64,000 nt of DNA from Pseudonocardia sp. T1-2H (lineage in GTDB: Bacteria > Actinomycetota > Actinomycetes > Mycobacteriales > Pseudonocardiaceae), in NCBI RefSeq assembly GCF_038039215.1, contig NZ_JBBPCL010000001.1, forward strand, positions 2,666,001-2,730,000, read 5' to 3'. Shown here one piece after another: positions 32,889 to 41,060 of this stretch. Each line of letters begins with the position of its first letter. Within the stretch, counting starts at the first letter, position 1. The translations under genes were made by a program, and so were the position numbers. The notes under the pieces were generated by a model. It did no database searches, was not told the DNA's origin, and saw nothing but the letters and a program-made list of their open reading frames with translations.

Positions 32889-34867
32889 GACCGGCTCCGG
32901 GCCGCGGCCTGCGCGAGGAAGGCGTCGAGGGAGGTCGGGTCGGCGAGGACGTCGCGGCTGGCGACGTCCTCGACGCGCGCGCCGCGCAGGATCTTCTTCA
33001 CCGGCAGCTCCAGCTTCTTTCCCGTCCTGTTGCGCGGCACCGCCGGGACCGTCGTGATGCTGTCCGGGACGTGCCGCGGTGACAGCGCCGAGCGCAGTGA
33101 CCCGGCGATGGCCCGGCGCAGGTCGTCGTCGAGTTCGACCCCGTCGCGCAGCGCCACGTAGAGCAGCAGCTCGCCGTTGCCGCCTGCGGGGTCCTCCAGG
33201 TGCACCACCAGCGAGTCCTCGACCTCGGGCAGTTCCTCCACGACGCGGTAGAACTCGGCGGTGCCGAGCCGGACGCCGCCGCGGTTGAGGGTGGCGTCCG
33301 AGCGGCCGGCGACGCTGCAGCTCCCGGTGGCGGAGAAGCGGATCCAGTCGCCGTGGCGCCAGATGCCCGGGTACTCCGCGAAGTAGGCCTCGCGGTAGCG
33401 GGACCCGTCGCGGTCGCCCCAGAACCCGACCGGCATGGACGGCATGGGCGCGGTGATCACCAGCTCCCCGAGCTCGTCGACGAGCGGGTCGCCCTTCTCG
33501 TCGAACGCCTCGGCGGCGACCCCGAGGCAGGGCCCGGAGATCTCCCCGGCCCACACCGGTTGCAGTGGGCCGCCCTGGACGATGCCGGTGCACACGTCGG
33601 TCCCGCCGCTGCCCACGTTGAGCAGCACGTCCGCACCGAACTGCTCGCGCACCCAGTGGTAGCCCTCGGCGGGAAGCGGGCTGCCGGCAGCGCCGATCTG
33701 CCGGATGCGGGACAGGTCGTGGTCCTTCGCCGGGGTGAGGCCCTGCTTGCGGCAGGCCATCAGGAACCCGGGGCTGGCCCCCATGAGCGTCGCCCCGGTC
33801 TGCTCGGCGAGCCGCCACTGCCAGGCCAGGTCCGGGTACATCGGGTTGCCGTCGACCAAGACGACCGAGGCGCCGACGAGCAGCCCGGAGACCAGGGCGT
33901 TCCACATCATCCAGGCGGTGGTGGAGAACCAGAGGATCCGGTCCCCGGGGCGCAGGTCCCAGCTCAGGCCGTGGTTCTTGAGGTGCTCGAGCAGGATCCC
34001 GCCGTGGCCGTGCACGATCGCCTTCGGCCTGCCCGTGGTGCCGGAGGAGAACAGCACGCACAGCGGGTGCGCGAACGGCACGGCGTCGAACAGGAGCTCG
34101 CCGGGCTCGGCGAGCAGCTCGTCCCAGCCCACGGTGTCCGGGAGGTCGTCCGGCCCGTAGGGGACGTGCACGACGCGCTCGACGGTCGGCAGTCCGGCGC
34201 GGATCTCGGCGACCTCGGCCCGACGGTCGACATCCTTCGCGCCGTAGCGGTACCCGGAGACGGTGAGCAGCACCCGCGGTTCGACCTGCGCGAAGCGGTC
34301 GAGCACCGAGCGCGCGCCGAACTCGGGTGCGCAGCTCGCCCAGACCGCGCCCAGGCCGGCGGTGGCCAGGAACGCGACCACGGTCTCCGGGATGTTCGGC
34401 AGGTAGGCGACGACCCGGTCGCCGCGGCCGACGCCGAGCCGCTGCAGCCCCGCCCGGGCGCGGGCGACCTGGTCGCGGAGCTGCGCCCAGGTCAGCTCGA
34501 CCGGTTCGCGGGTCTGCGAGTACGCGACCACGGCGACCTCGTCGGCGGGCCGGGCGTCGTGGTGGTCGCCGCGGGCGAGGCCGACCGCGTGCTCGGCGTA
34601 GTTCAGCGTCGCGCCGGGGAACCACTGCGCGCCGGGCATCTCCCGACCACCGAGCACCCGCTCGGCGGGGGAGTGGGTGCAGACCCCGAAGTACTCCCGG
34701 ATCGACGACCAGAACCCCTCGAGGTCCTCCACCGACCACCGGTGCAGGCCGGGATACGCGTCGAACCGCAGGCCGCGGTGCTCGTCCAGCCACCGGAGAT
34801 AGCGGCCGATCTCGGTGGTGTCGCGGACGTCCGCCGCGACCGGGCGGAGCAGCTCGGGGGTGCTCAC
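32885..34867 (-). CDS. Acetoacetate-CoA ligase (AACS-like)
   Basis: The product is 660 aa from a GTG that overlaps the stop of the enoyl-CoA hydratase gene. An N-terminal extension (RWLDEHRGLRFDAYPGLHRW, GAQWFPGATLNYAEHAVGLA) typical of acetoacetyl-CoA synthetases precedes the AMP-binding core. The P-loop-like motif is LFSSGTTGRPKAIVHGHGG. The C-terminal Lys motif is PRNRTGKKLELPVKKIL. It activates a short 3-oxo acid (acetoacetate by family) to the CoA thioester using ATP. With the other enzymes it probably salvages a ketone-body-like product. Confidence 0.9.
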   Translation of the reverse strand: MSTPELLRPVAADVRDTTEIGRYLRWLDEHRGLRFDAYPGLHRWSVEDLEGFWSSIREYFGVCTHSPAERVLGGREMPGAQWFPGATLNYAEHAVGLARGDHHDARPADEVAVVAYSQTREPVELTWAQLRDQVARARAGLQRLGVGRGDRVVAYLPNIPETVVAFLATAGLGAVWASCAPEFGARSVLDRFAQVEPRVLLTVSGYRYGAKDVDRRAEVAEIRAGLPTVERVVHVPYGPDDLPDTVGWDELLAEPGELLFDAVPFAHPLCVLFSSGTTGRPKAIVHGHGGILLEHLKNHGLSWDLRPGDRILWFSTTAWMMWNALVSGLLVGASVVLVDGNPMYPDLAWQWRLAEQTGATLMGASPGFLMACRKQGLTPAKDHDLSRIRQIGAAGSPLPAEGYHWVREQFGADVLLNVGSGGTDVCTGIVQGGPLQPVWAGEISGPCLGVAAEAFDEKGDPLVDELGELVITAPMPSMPVGFWGDRDGSRYREAYFAEYPGIWRHGDWIRFSATGSCSVAGRSDATLNRGGVRLGTAEFYRVVEELPEVEDSLVVHLEDPAGGNGELLLYVALRDGVELDDDLRRAIAGSLRSALSPRHVPDSITTVPAVPRNRTGKKLELPVKKILRGARVEDVASRDVLADPTSLDAFLAQAAARSRS

Positions 34868-35694
34868 CGTCCCACCTTCCCGGCGCGCTTGTGCAGGAAG
34901 TCCTGCATCCGCTGCTTGGCCTCGTCGCTCGCGGTCGCGACGGCCGCCATCAGCGACTCCATCAGGTAGCCCTCGGCCGGGTTGGCCTCGGCGATCCGGG
35001 GCAGCGCCTGGAGCACCGCGAAGTTCGTGACCGGCGAGTTGGAGGCGATCGTGCGGGCCAGCTCCAGCGCCCGCCCGAGCCCCTCGCCCGCACCGACCCG
35101 GTAGTGCGAGAGCCCGACGGCGTGGCCCTCGTCGGCGTCGAGGACACGGCCCGTGAGCATCATGTCCGCCATGCGGTGCGCCCCGATCAGCCGCGGCACC
35201 CGCACCGAGGCGCCGCCGCCGACGAACAGGCCGCGCTGGCCCTCGGGCAGCGCGTAGAAGGCCGACGGCTCCGCGACGCGGATGTGCGCGGCGGTGGCGA
35301 GCTCGAGGCCGCCGCCGATGACCGCGCCTTTCAGCACCGCGACGACGGGGAGCCGCCCGCGCTCGAGGCGCTCGAACGCGCGGTGCCACATCAGCGAGTG
35401 CTCCAGGCCCTCGAAGGCGTCCCGTTCGGTGAGCTCGGAGAGATCGAGCCCGGCGGAGAAGTGGTCCCCGTCGGCGTCCAGGACGACCGCCTTCACCCCG
35501 CGCGGCGGCGCGCTGAAGAACGCCTCGATGCCCAGCACGGTGGGGTCGTCGAGGGCGTTGCGCTTCGCGGAGCGGCACAGCCGCAGGACCGCGACGTCGC
35601 CGTAGGGTTCCACGGTCAGCGAGGGCGGGAGCAGGACCCGGACCTCCTCCTCGGTCGGTCCGGAGCCGGGCTCGCGCTCGTCGGGGCTGGTCAT
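34864..35694 (-). CDS. Enoyl-CoA hydratase/isomerase (crotonase) family
   Basis: The product is 276 aa. The crotonase oxyanion-hole segments are DGDHFSAGLDLSEL and LKGAVIGGGLELATAAHIRV. The usual N-terminal strand pair is PYGDVAVLRLCRSAKRNALD. The second catalytic acidic residue region reads PEGQRGLFVGGGASVRVPRL. It may hydrate an enoyl-CoA or catalyse another crotonase reaction. The ATG overlaps the stop of the acyl-CoA ligase gene (ATGA) and its own stop overlaps the next start. Confidence 0.9.
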   Translation of the reverse strand: MTSPDEREPGSGPTEEEVRVLLPPSLTVEPYGDVAVLRLCRSAKRNALDDPTVLGIEAFFSAPPRGVKAVVLDADGDHFSAGLDLSELTERDAFEGLEHSLMWHRAFERLERGRLPVVAVLKGAVIGGGLELATAAHIRVAEPSAFYALPEGQRGLFVGGGASVRVPRLIGAHRMADMMLTGRVLDADEGHAVGLSHYRVGAGEGLGRALELARTIASNSPVTNFAVLQALPRIAEANPAEGYLMESLMAAVATASDEAKQRMQDFLHKRAGKVGR

Positions 35695-37316
35695 GCTGGT
35701 CGTCCGTCCTGTCGGTCGGTCGCCGGGCCCGGGTCGGCCGCGAGGGCGGCAGGCACGGCGTCCCGGAGTTCGGTGGCGGCGCGGTCGCGCAGCTCGACCC
35801 GCCGGATCTTGCCGGTGGCGTTGCGGGGCAGCTCGGGCACGAACACCAGGTGCTTGGGCACCTTGTAGCGGGCGAGCCGGGCCTCCAGATGGGCGCGCAG
35901 GCCGGCCTCGTCGAGGGTGGCGCCGGGGCGGAGGACGACGTAGCCGACGCCGACCTCGCCCCAGCGCTCGTCCGCGACACCGACGACGGCGCAGGTCTCG
36001 ACCTCGGCGAGCTGGACGACGACGGCCTCGACCTCGGCGGGGTAGACGTTCTCGCCACCCGAGATGATCAAATCTTTGACCCGGTCGACGACGTGGGTCC
36101 AGCCGTCCTCCTCGACGCGCACCACGTCCCCGGTGCGGAACCAGTCCCCGGCGATGAAGCTCGCCGCGGTCTCCTCGGGGCGGTTCCAGTACCCGGGGAA
36201 GACGTGCGGACCGCGCACGAGCAGTTCCGCGGGCGCATCGCCGAGCGGTCCGGGCTGCTCGTCCCGCAGCGCGGCGACGTCGGTGAAGAAGTGCGGCACC
36301 CCGGCCGAGACCGGGTGCTCGACGGTGCCGTCGTGCGTGCCCATCGTGACGCCGGGGGACGCCTCGGTCATCCCGTAGCCCTGCACCAGCCGGACGCCCC
36401 GGGCGAGCCAGGCCTTCGCGACCCGTTCCTGCACCGGCGAGCCGCCGTAGATCACGCAGGTCAGCGAGGTGAGGTCGGTGGTGTCCCAGGTGGGGTGCTC
36501 GCACATCATCTGCAGCATCGTCGGCACCGCGGAGAAGCTGGTGATCGCGGCGTCGGCGATCCGCGCGAGGATCGCGCCGGGATCGAACTTCGCGACCGGC
36601 TCCACACTGCCGCCCTTGAACAGCGTCGGCAGGGTGATCTGCCCGAGGCCGACGCAGTGGAACAGCGGCGAGATGCACAACGCCCGGTCGGTGCTCAGCA
36701 CGTCGACGTGGGCGAGCTGGTTGACGGTGTTCCAGGTCAGGTTGCCGTGGGTGAGCGTGGCCGCCTTCGGCCGGCCGGTCGTGCCCGAGGTGTAGAGCAG
36801 CAGGCACGGGTCCTCGAGGGACACCGCGGCCTCCGGGGCCGGCCCGGCGGCGGCGATCTCCGCCTCGAGGTCCCGTCCGCGCGCGGGACACGAGGACGGC
36901 CGGGTCGCGAGCACGTGCTCGACGCCGGAGGGCAGCGGCGCGGCCGCCGCGACCAGCGCGTCGCTGTCCGGGCTGTGCACCAGCACGCGGGCCCCGCTGT
37001 CCTCGAGCATGTACCGGATCTCGGGCCCGGAGAGCCGGTGGTTCAGCGGCACGAAGATCGCGCCGAGCAGCCCCGTGGCGAACAGCGTCTCGAACACGGT
37101 GATGTCGTTGACGCCGAGGTAGGCGACCCGGTCGCCGCGCCGCACGCCGAGGCGGGCCAGCGCTCCCGCGAGGCGTTCGGTGCGGTCGGCGAGCTCGGCG
37201 TAGGTCAGGCTCCGGTCGGCCTGGGTCAGCGCGGTCCGCCCGGGGGAGATCCGGGCCCGGCGGGCGGGCCAGCTGCCCAGCCCGATATCGGAACCGGCGA
37301 GGGTGGAGACGTTCAT
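35691..37316 (-). CDS. Fatty-acyl/aryl-CoA ligase (AMP-binding)
   Basis: The product is 541 aa from the ATG at 37316 (GAAGGG six bases upstream); a longer in-frame extension exists but is Arg-rich and unsupported. AMP-binding motifs are LLLYTSGTTGRPKAATLTHG, GYGMTEASPG, TGDVVRVEEDGW and the C-terminal NATGKIRRVELR with the catalytic Lys. It activates a carboxylic acid of unknown structure to its CoA ester, the entry step for the hydratase and dehydrogenase encoded next. It heads the minus-strand operon and is divergent from the MarR gene. Confidence 0.92.
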   Translation of the reverse strand: MNVSTLAGSDIGLGSWPARRARISPGRTALTQADRSLTYAELADRTERLAGALARLGVRRGDRVAYLGVNDITVFETLFATGLLGAIFVPLNHRLSGPEIRYMLEDSGARVLVHSPDSDALVAAAAPLPSGVEHVLATRPSSCPARGRDLEAEIAAAGPAPEAAVSLEDPCLLLYTSGTTGRPKAATLTHGNLTWNTVNQLAHVDVLSTDRALCISPLFHCVGLGQITLPTLFKGGSVEPVAKFDPGAILARIADAAITSFSAVPTMLQMMCEHPTWDTTDLTSLTCVIYGGSPVQERVAKAWLARGVRLVQGYGMTEASPGVTMGTHDGTVEHPVSAGVPHFFTDVAALRDEQPGPLGDAPAELLVRGPHVFPGYWNRPEETAASFIAGDWFRTGDVVRVEEDGWTHVVDRVKDLIISGGENVYPAEVEAVVVQLAEVETCAVVGVADERWGEVGVGYVVLRPGATLDEAGLRAHLEARLARYKVPKHLVFVPELPRNATGKIRRVELRDRAATELRDAVPAALAADPGPATDRQDGRPA

Positions 37317-37429
37317 CGCGGACCCTTCGAGAAGCGCGGGACGGGCGTGGGGGTGCTGGCCGCGGCGCCGCCGCCTGTGCCAGGCTTCCTGCGACCGGGA
37401 CGGCAGGGCATCGAACCGAAGGGGCACCG

Positions 37430-37915
37430 ATGACGGCGAGCGCCGAGCGGCGGGACGCCACCGGTGGTCCCACCGCGGACGGGGCCGGCCGGCCGTCGCT
37501 GCTCTACGCGGTCAAGCAGGTCGAGCTCGCGGTCCGCGCCCACCTCGACGAGCTGCTGCGCCCCACCGGGGTGACGACGCTGCAGTACACGGCGATGACC
37601 GTGCTGGCCCGGCGCGAAGGCCTCACCTCGGCCGAGCTGGCCCGCAACTCGTTCGTCACCGCCCAGACCATGACCGACCTGGTCACGAGCCTGGAACGCC
37701 GCGAGCTGATCTCGCGGGCCCCGGACCCGGCCCACCGGCGGCGGCTGTTGATCAGCCTGACCGGCGCGGGCCGCGCGTTCCTGGCCGAGCACGCCGCGCG
37801 CGTCGCCGACATCGAGGCCCGGATGGTCAGCCGGCTCACCGACGACGAGCAGGCCTCGCTGCACGACGTGCTCAACCGCTGCCGCGCCGCCCTGGCGACC
37901 CACCCGGCGCAGTAG
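37430..37915 (+). CDS. MarR-family transcriptional regulator
   Basis: The product is 161 aa. The winged helix-turn-helix lies at about 45-115 (TLQYTAMTVLARREGLTSAE, LARNSFVTAQTMTDLV, then PAHRRRLLISLT in the wing). MarR proteins usually repress divergently transcribed catabolic genes and release DNA on binding an aromatic or acyl-CoA ligand. Here the acyl-CoA ligase operon starts 113 bases away on the other strand, so it is the probable regulator of that operon. No clear palindrome was found in the gap. AAGGGGCACCG precedes the ATG. Confidence 0.9.
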   Translation: MTASAERRDATGGPTADGAGRPSLLYAVKQVELAVRAHLDELLRPTGVTTLQYTAMTVLARREGLTSAELARNSFVTAQTMTDLVTSLERRELISRAPDPAHRRRLLISLTGAGRAFLAEHAARVADIEARMVSRLTDDEQASLHDVLNRCRAALATHPAQ

Positions 37916-38160
37916 CCGCCCCGCCCGCCCGGCCCCGTACGGGAGACGTGGGGCGGTGCTGGTCATCGCAGCTCCTCGGCGAGGGGGAGGGTACGGCGCC
38001 GGACCGGGCGTTCGGCGCGGGAGTATCAGTATTCCTGACATCGGTGGACCAGGTTGCCGCGACCCGAGGGTGGTGTCAAGGGATGGCGTCGCGTGCCCGA
38101 TGTCGGCAGGATCGGCGGATCGGTGCGTGACACCGCAGCATCGGATGCGGGGGTCCCGTC

Positions 38161-38928
38161 GTGGGCTGGTTCCAGCAGACCTTCGTCGGCTCCGAGCGGT
38201 CGGCCGCCTTCTGCGCGCTGATCGGCTTCGTCGCGGCGTTCGTGGTGGTCCGGGGGATCACCCGTCGGATCCGCGCGAAGGCGTCCGCACCGTCCGCCGA
38301 GGGCGGTGGCCTCGGCGACATCCACATCGGTGGCGTGCACGTCCACCACCAGGTGTGGGGGATCCTGCTCGTGCTGCTGTGCGGGCTGCTGGAGTTCCGC
38401 TACCAGCCGGGACCGCCGTGGGTGCAGGTCCTGGCGACGCTGTTCGGCATCGGCGCCGCCTTGACCCTCGACGAGTTCGCGCTGTGGTTCCACCTCGACG
38501 ACGTCTACTGGGGCGAGCAGGGCCGGCAGTCGGTGGACGCGATCCTCATCGGCGGCGCGATAGGCGCGGTTCTGCTGGTGCAGGCCTCGCCGGTCGGGAC
38601 GGAGGAGGGCCCGGGCCCTCTCGCCGTGTGGGCGTACGTCGCCACGATCTGCGTGAACCTGGCCATGGCCGGGATGTGCTTCCTCAAGGGCAAGATCGCG
38701 ACGGGGATGCTCGGGATCGCCATGCCCCTCGTGGCCACCGTCGGCGCGATCCGGCTCGCGAAGCCCGCCTCGGTATGGGCGCGCCGGCGGTACTCCGGGA
38801 GGAGGCTGGCCCGGGCGGAGCGGCGGTTCGGCGCGGCCTACGTCGAGCGCCACGACCGCCTGCTCGACCTGATCGGCGGCGCTCCCGACGCGGAGAGGCC
38901 GTCGCGGAAGGACGGCTCGGCGCCGTAG
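38161..38928 (+). CDS. Integral membrane protein, function unknown
   Basis: The product is 255 aa from a GTG. Hydrophobic segments lie at about 15-35, 65-82, 88-106, 122-142, 154-172 and 175-195. A His-rich loop, GDIHIGGVHVHHQVWG, and an acidic loop, LDEFALWFHLDDVYW, could bind a metal or form a proton path. The C-terminus is cytoplasmic-looking and Arg-rich (RRYSGRRLARAERRFG). It resembles conserved actinobacterial membrane proteins without assigned function. It is flanked by MarR upstream and the convergent 2OG oxygenase downstream (gap 8), with no evident operon partner. Confidence 0.82.
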   Translation: MGWFQQTFVGSERSAAFCALIGFVAAFVVVRGITRRIRAKASAPSAEGGGLGDIHIGGVHVHHQVWGILLVLLCGLLEFRYQPGPPWVQVLATLFGIGAALTLDEFALWFHLDDVYWGEQGRQSVDAILIGGAIGAVLLVQASPVGTEEGPGPLAVWAYVATICVNLAMAGMCFLKGKIATGMLGIAMPLVATVGAIRLAKPASVWARRRYSGRRLARAERRFGAAYVERHDRLLDLIGGAPDAERPSRKDGSAP

Positions 38929-38936
38929 GGAACCCG

Positions 38937-39662
38937 TCAGCGCGCGTTGTGGAAGATGATCCCCAGCACGTGCCGCTCCCCGGAGTGCACCGCGCTCACG
39001 CCGTGCCTCATCTGTACCCGGTGGTAGCCGCGGGTGCCGAGCTTCGGGCGGTGCCGCACCGGGAAGATGAGCGCCTCGCCCTGGCCCGGCCGCGCGACCA
39101 TCGGCCGGGACTGCTGGCGGGGCCGCTGCTCGACGAACACGCTCTCGCCGCCGGTGAAGTCCTCGTCCGGCCGGCTCAGCATGATCAGGAACTGCAGCGG
39201 GAACGTCAGGTCGCCGTAGACGTCCTGGTGCAGGCAGTTGTAGCCGCCGGGGCCGTAGCGCAGGACCAGCGGGGTCGGGCGGTGCTGGCCGAGCCCGGCG
39301 CACTCGTCGAGGAGCGCGTCGAGGTTCGTGGGGAAGCGGCGTTCGCCGAGCCGCTCCGCCCACCGGTTCGCGATGGCGGCGAGCGGCGGGTAGAGGGCCT
39401 CGCGCAGCTGCTGGACGAGCTCGGGCAGCGGGTTCGCGAAGTAGCGGTAGCTGCCCTCCCCGAAGGAGTGCCGCGCCATGGTGACCGTGCTGCGGAAGCG
39501 GGCGTCGTCGTCGAACATGCGGGCGACGCCGCGGCACTGGTCGGGGCCGAGCAGCGGCCCGGCGGAGGCGAAGCCCTCCGCGTCGAGCCGCTGCTCGATC
39601 GCCGGCCAGTCGAGGCTCCGGGCGGTGTCGGCCGGGCCCGGCGTGGTGGTGGCGTCGGTCAT
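38937..39662 (-). CDS. 2OG-Fe(II) oxygenase (prolyl-hydroxylase/AlkB-like fold)
   Basis: The product is 241 aa. The Fe ligands are in NCLHQDVYGDLTFPL (HxD), with a distal His in RHGVSAVHSGERHVLG, and a 2OG-binding Arg close behind. The double-stranded beta-helix context YRYFANPLPELVQQLREALY and FTGGESVFVEQRPRQQSRPM matches a family often found beside alkyltransferase genes. GGAAGGA lies five bases before the ATG at 39662. The ogt gene ends 26 bases upstream, so the two are co-transcribed. A role in oxidative removal of alkyl lesions is plausible, but no activity can be read directly from the sequence. Confidence 0.87.
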   Translation of the reverse strand: MTDATTTPGPADTARSLDWPAIEQRLDAEGFASAGPLLGPDQCRGVARMFDDDARFRSTVTMARHSFGEGSYRYFANPLPELVQQLREALYPPLAAIANRWAERLGERRFPTNLDALLDECAGLGQHRPTPLVLRYGPGGYNCLHQDVYGDLTFPLQFLIMLSRPDEDFTGGESVFVEQRPRQQSRPMVARPGQGEALIFPVRHRPKLGTRGYHRVQMRHGVSAVHSGERHVLGIIFHNAR

Positions 39663-39688
39663 GCTGGTCCTTCCGATCGCGAGCCGGT

Positions 39689-40204
39689 TCAGGCCGATCC
39701 GAGCATCGCCTGCGGGGACTCGAGCTCGAGCAGGCGCCGCTTGATCTCGAGGCCGCCCGCGTAGCCGGTGAGGTCGCCGTTGCTGCCGACGACGCGGTGG
39801 CACGGCACGAGGACCGGGACCGGGTTCCGGGCCATGGCGGACCCGACCCGGCGCGGCCCCACGTCGGACGACCACGACTCCGACCCCGGCCCGCCCCGGC
39901 GGGCGAGCTGCGCGGCCAGCCTGCCGTAGGTGGTGGTCTCGCCGTGGCCGACCGCGCCGAGGAGGTCGAGCGCCGCGCGCTGCCCGGCGCCGACCCCGCG
40001 GAGGTCGACCGGGACGGTGAACGCCGTACGGGTGCCCGCGAAGTACTCGTCGAGCTCCCGGGAGGCCTGCTCGAGCCACTGCCCGGCCTCGGTGGAACGA
40101 GCCGTGTCGGCGGGCGCGGCGCCGAACGCGACGCGGGTGATGCCCTCGTCCGAGGCGGTGAGGGTCAGCGGCCCGATCGGCGTCGAGCGGATGGTCGTGG
40201 ACAT
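39689..40204 (-). CDS. ogt: Methylated-DNA-protein-cysteine methyltransferase
   Basis: The product is 171 aa. The active-site motif PCHRV contains the acceptor C135. Around it are the helix-turn-helix-like TTYGRLAAQLARRGG and MARNPVPVLVPC, typical of Ogt proteins. It repairs O6-alkylguanine by irreversible methyl transfer to its cysteine. It is followed by the 2OG oxygenase gene in an operon. Its promoter region (40237-40271) shares a 16-base element and a spaced GCAAC box with the promoter of the nearby ECF sigma gene, suggesting control by that sigma factor. Confidence 0.93.
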   Translation of the reverse strand: MSTTIRSTPIGPLTLTASDEGITRVAFGAAPADTARSTEAGQWLEQASRELDEYFAGTRTAFTVPVDLRGVGAGQRAALDLLGAVGHGETTTYGRLAAQLARRGGPGSESWSSDVGPRRVGSAMARNPVPVLVPCHRVVGSNGDLTGYAGGLEIKRRLLELESPQAMLGSA

Positions 40205-40236
40205 GGGGGTCGCTCCTCTGCTGGGTTCTCCGGTTC

Positions 40237-40271
40237 GTCCTGCAGAACCCCGTCCGGGTCGTTCCCGTTGC
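40237..40271 (-). promoter_or_regulatory. Probable ECF-sigma promoter of ogt
   Basis: On the minus strand GCAAC (40271-40267) is followed after 14 bases by CGGGGTTCTGCAGGAC (40252-40237), about 32 bases before the ogt ATG. The same two elements at the same spacing occur upstream of the ECF sigma gene (41757-41723). Identical 16-base elements at identical spacing are very unlikely by chance and look like -35/-10 recognition by the local sigma factor. Confidence 0.65.
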
Positions 40272-40286
40272 CCCTGCGGTCCACGG

Positions 40287-41060
40287 TCAGGCCGCGGGCC
40301 GGCAGTGCAGGCAGGGCCGATAGCCCGCAGCTTCGGCCGTGGAGACGGTGCGGAAGCCGTGCCGGTGGGCCGGAGTGATCCGCCGGGCGTCGCGGCAGGT
40401 CGGGAAGCAGAAGACCCCGGTGGTGTCGCTGGCCAGGTAGCGCACGCCGCCGCGGGCGAGCGCCCGGACCCCGTCGAGGTCGACGTCCTCGTCGCGCAGC
40501 AGCTGCTCCTTGGACGGAGCCCCGAACATGTAGTCGCCCACGGCGCCGTCGGCGCGGACGACGCGGTGGCACGGCACGAGCAGCGGTACCGGGTTGCGGG
40601 CGAGCACCGATCCGACGGCCCGGACGGCGCGCGGGCTGCCGGCCTCGCGGGCCACCCAGCCGTAGGGGCGGGTCTGCCCGGCCGGGATCCGCCGGGTCGC
40701 GGCCAGCACGGCCCGTTCGAACTCCGAGAGGCCGGCGAGGTCGAGCGTCAGGGCGCGGGCCTGGCGTCCCCGCAGCGCGGGCAGGACCCCGGCGGGGAGC
40801 CTCGCCGCGGGTTGCAGGGGGCGGGCGAACCGCCGGTGGTAGGCGTCCGCGAACCCGTCGGCGTCACCTTCCCCGGCGGGGCGCAGGAACTGCACGCCCC
40901 GGTCGGTGAAGGCGACGAAGACGTCGCCGAGGCGGCTCGGCGCGCTCGCCCAGCGGGTGAACACCCTGTCCGCCAGGCCGGGCGGCGCCGGCGCGGCGAG
41001 GGTGCCGAGCGCGCTGACGAGCTGCTGATCGGTGCCGAAAGGTCGGCCGTTGTTGGTCAT
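40287..41060 (-). CDS. Alkyltransferase with C-terminal Ada zinc domain and novel N-terminal domain
   Basis: The product is 257 aa. An Ogt domain occupies about 105-195 with the acceptor C164 in PCHRV. It is followed by an Ada-type metal-binding domain at about 200-255, with C218 and C222 (CFPTC) and C250 and C253 (CLHC), the spacing of the methylphosphotriester sensor of Ada. This order is reversed from E. coli Ada and no AraC-type helix-turn-helix is present. The N-terminal ~95 residues begin QLVSALGTLAAPAPPGLADR, reminiscent of anti-sigma N-termini. The ATG overlaps the ECF sigma stop. It may sense alkylation and control the sigma factor. Confidence 0.88.
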   Translation of the reverse strand: MTNNGRPFGTDQQLVSALGTLAAPAPPGLADRVFTRWASAPSRLGDVFVAFTDRGVQFLRPAGEGDADGFADAYHRRFARPLQPAARLPAGVLPALRGRQARALTLDLAGLSEFERAVLAATRRIPAGQTRPYGWVAREAGSPRAVRAVGSVLARNPVPLLVPCHRVVRADGAVGDYMFGAPSKEQLLRDEDVDLDGVRALARGGVRYLASDTTGVFCFPTCRDARRITPAHRHGFRTVSTAEAAGYRPCLHCRPAA

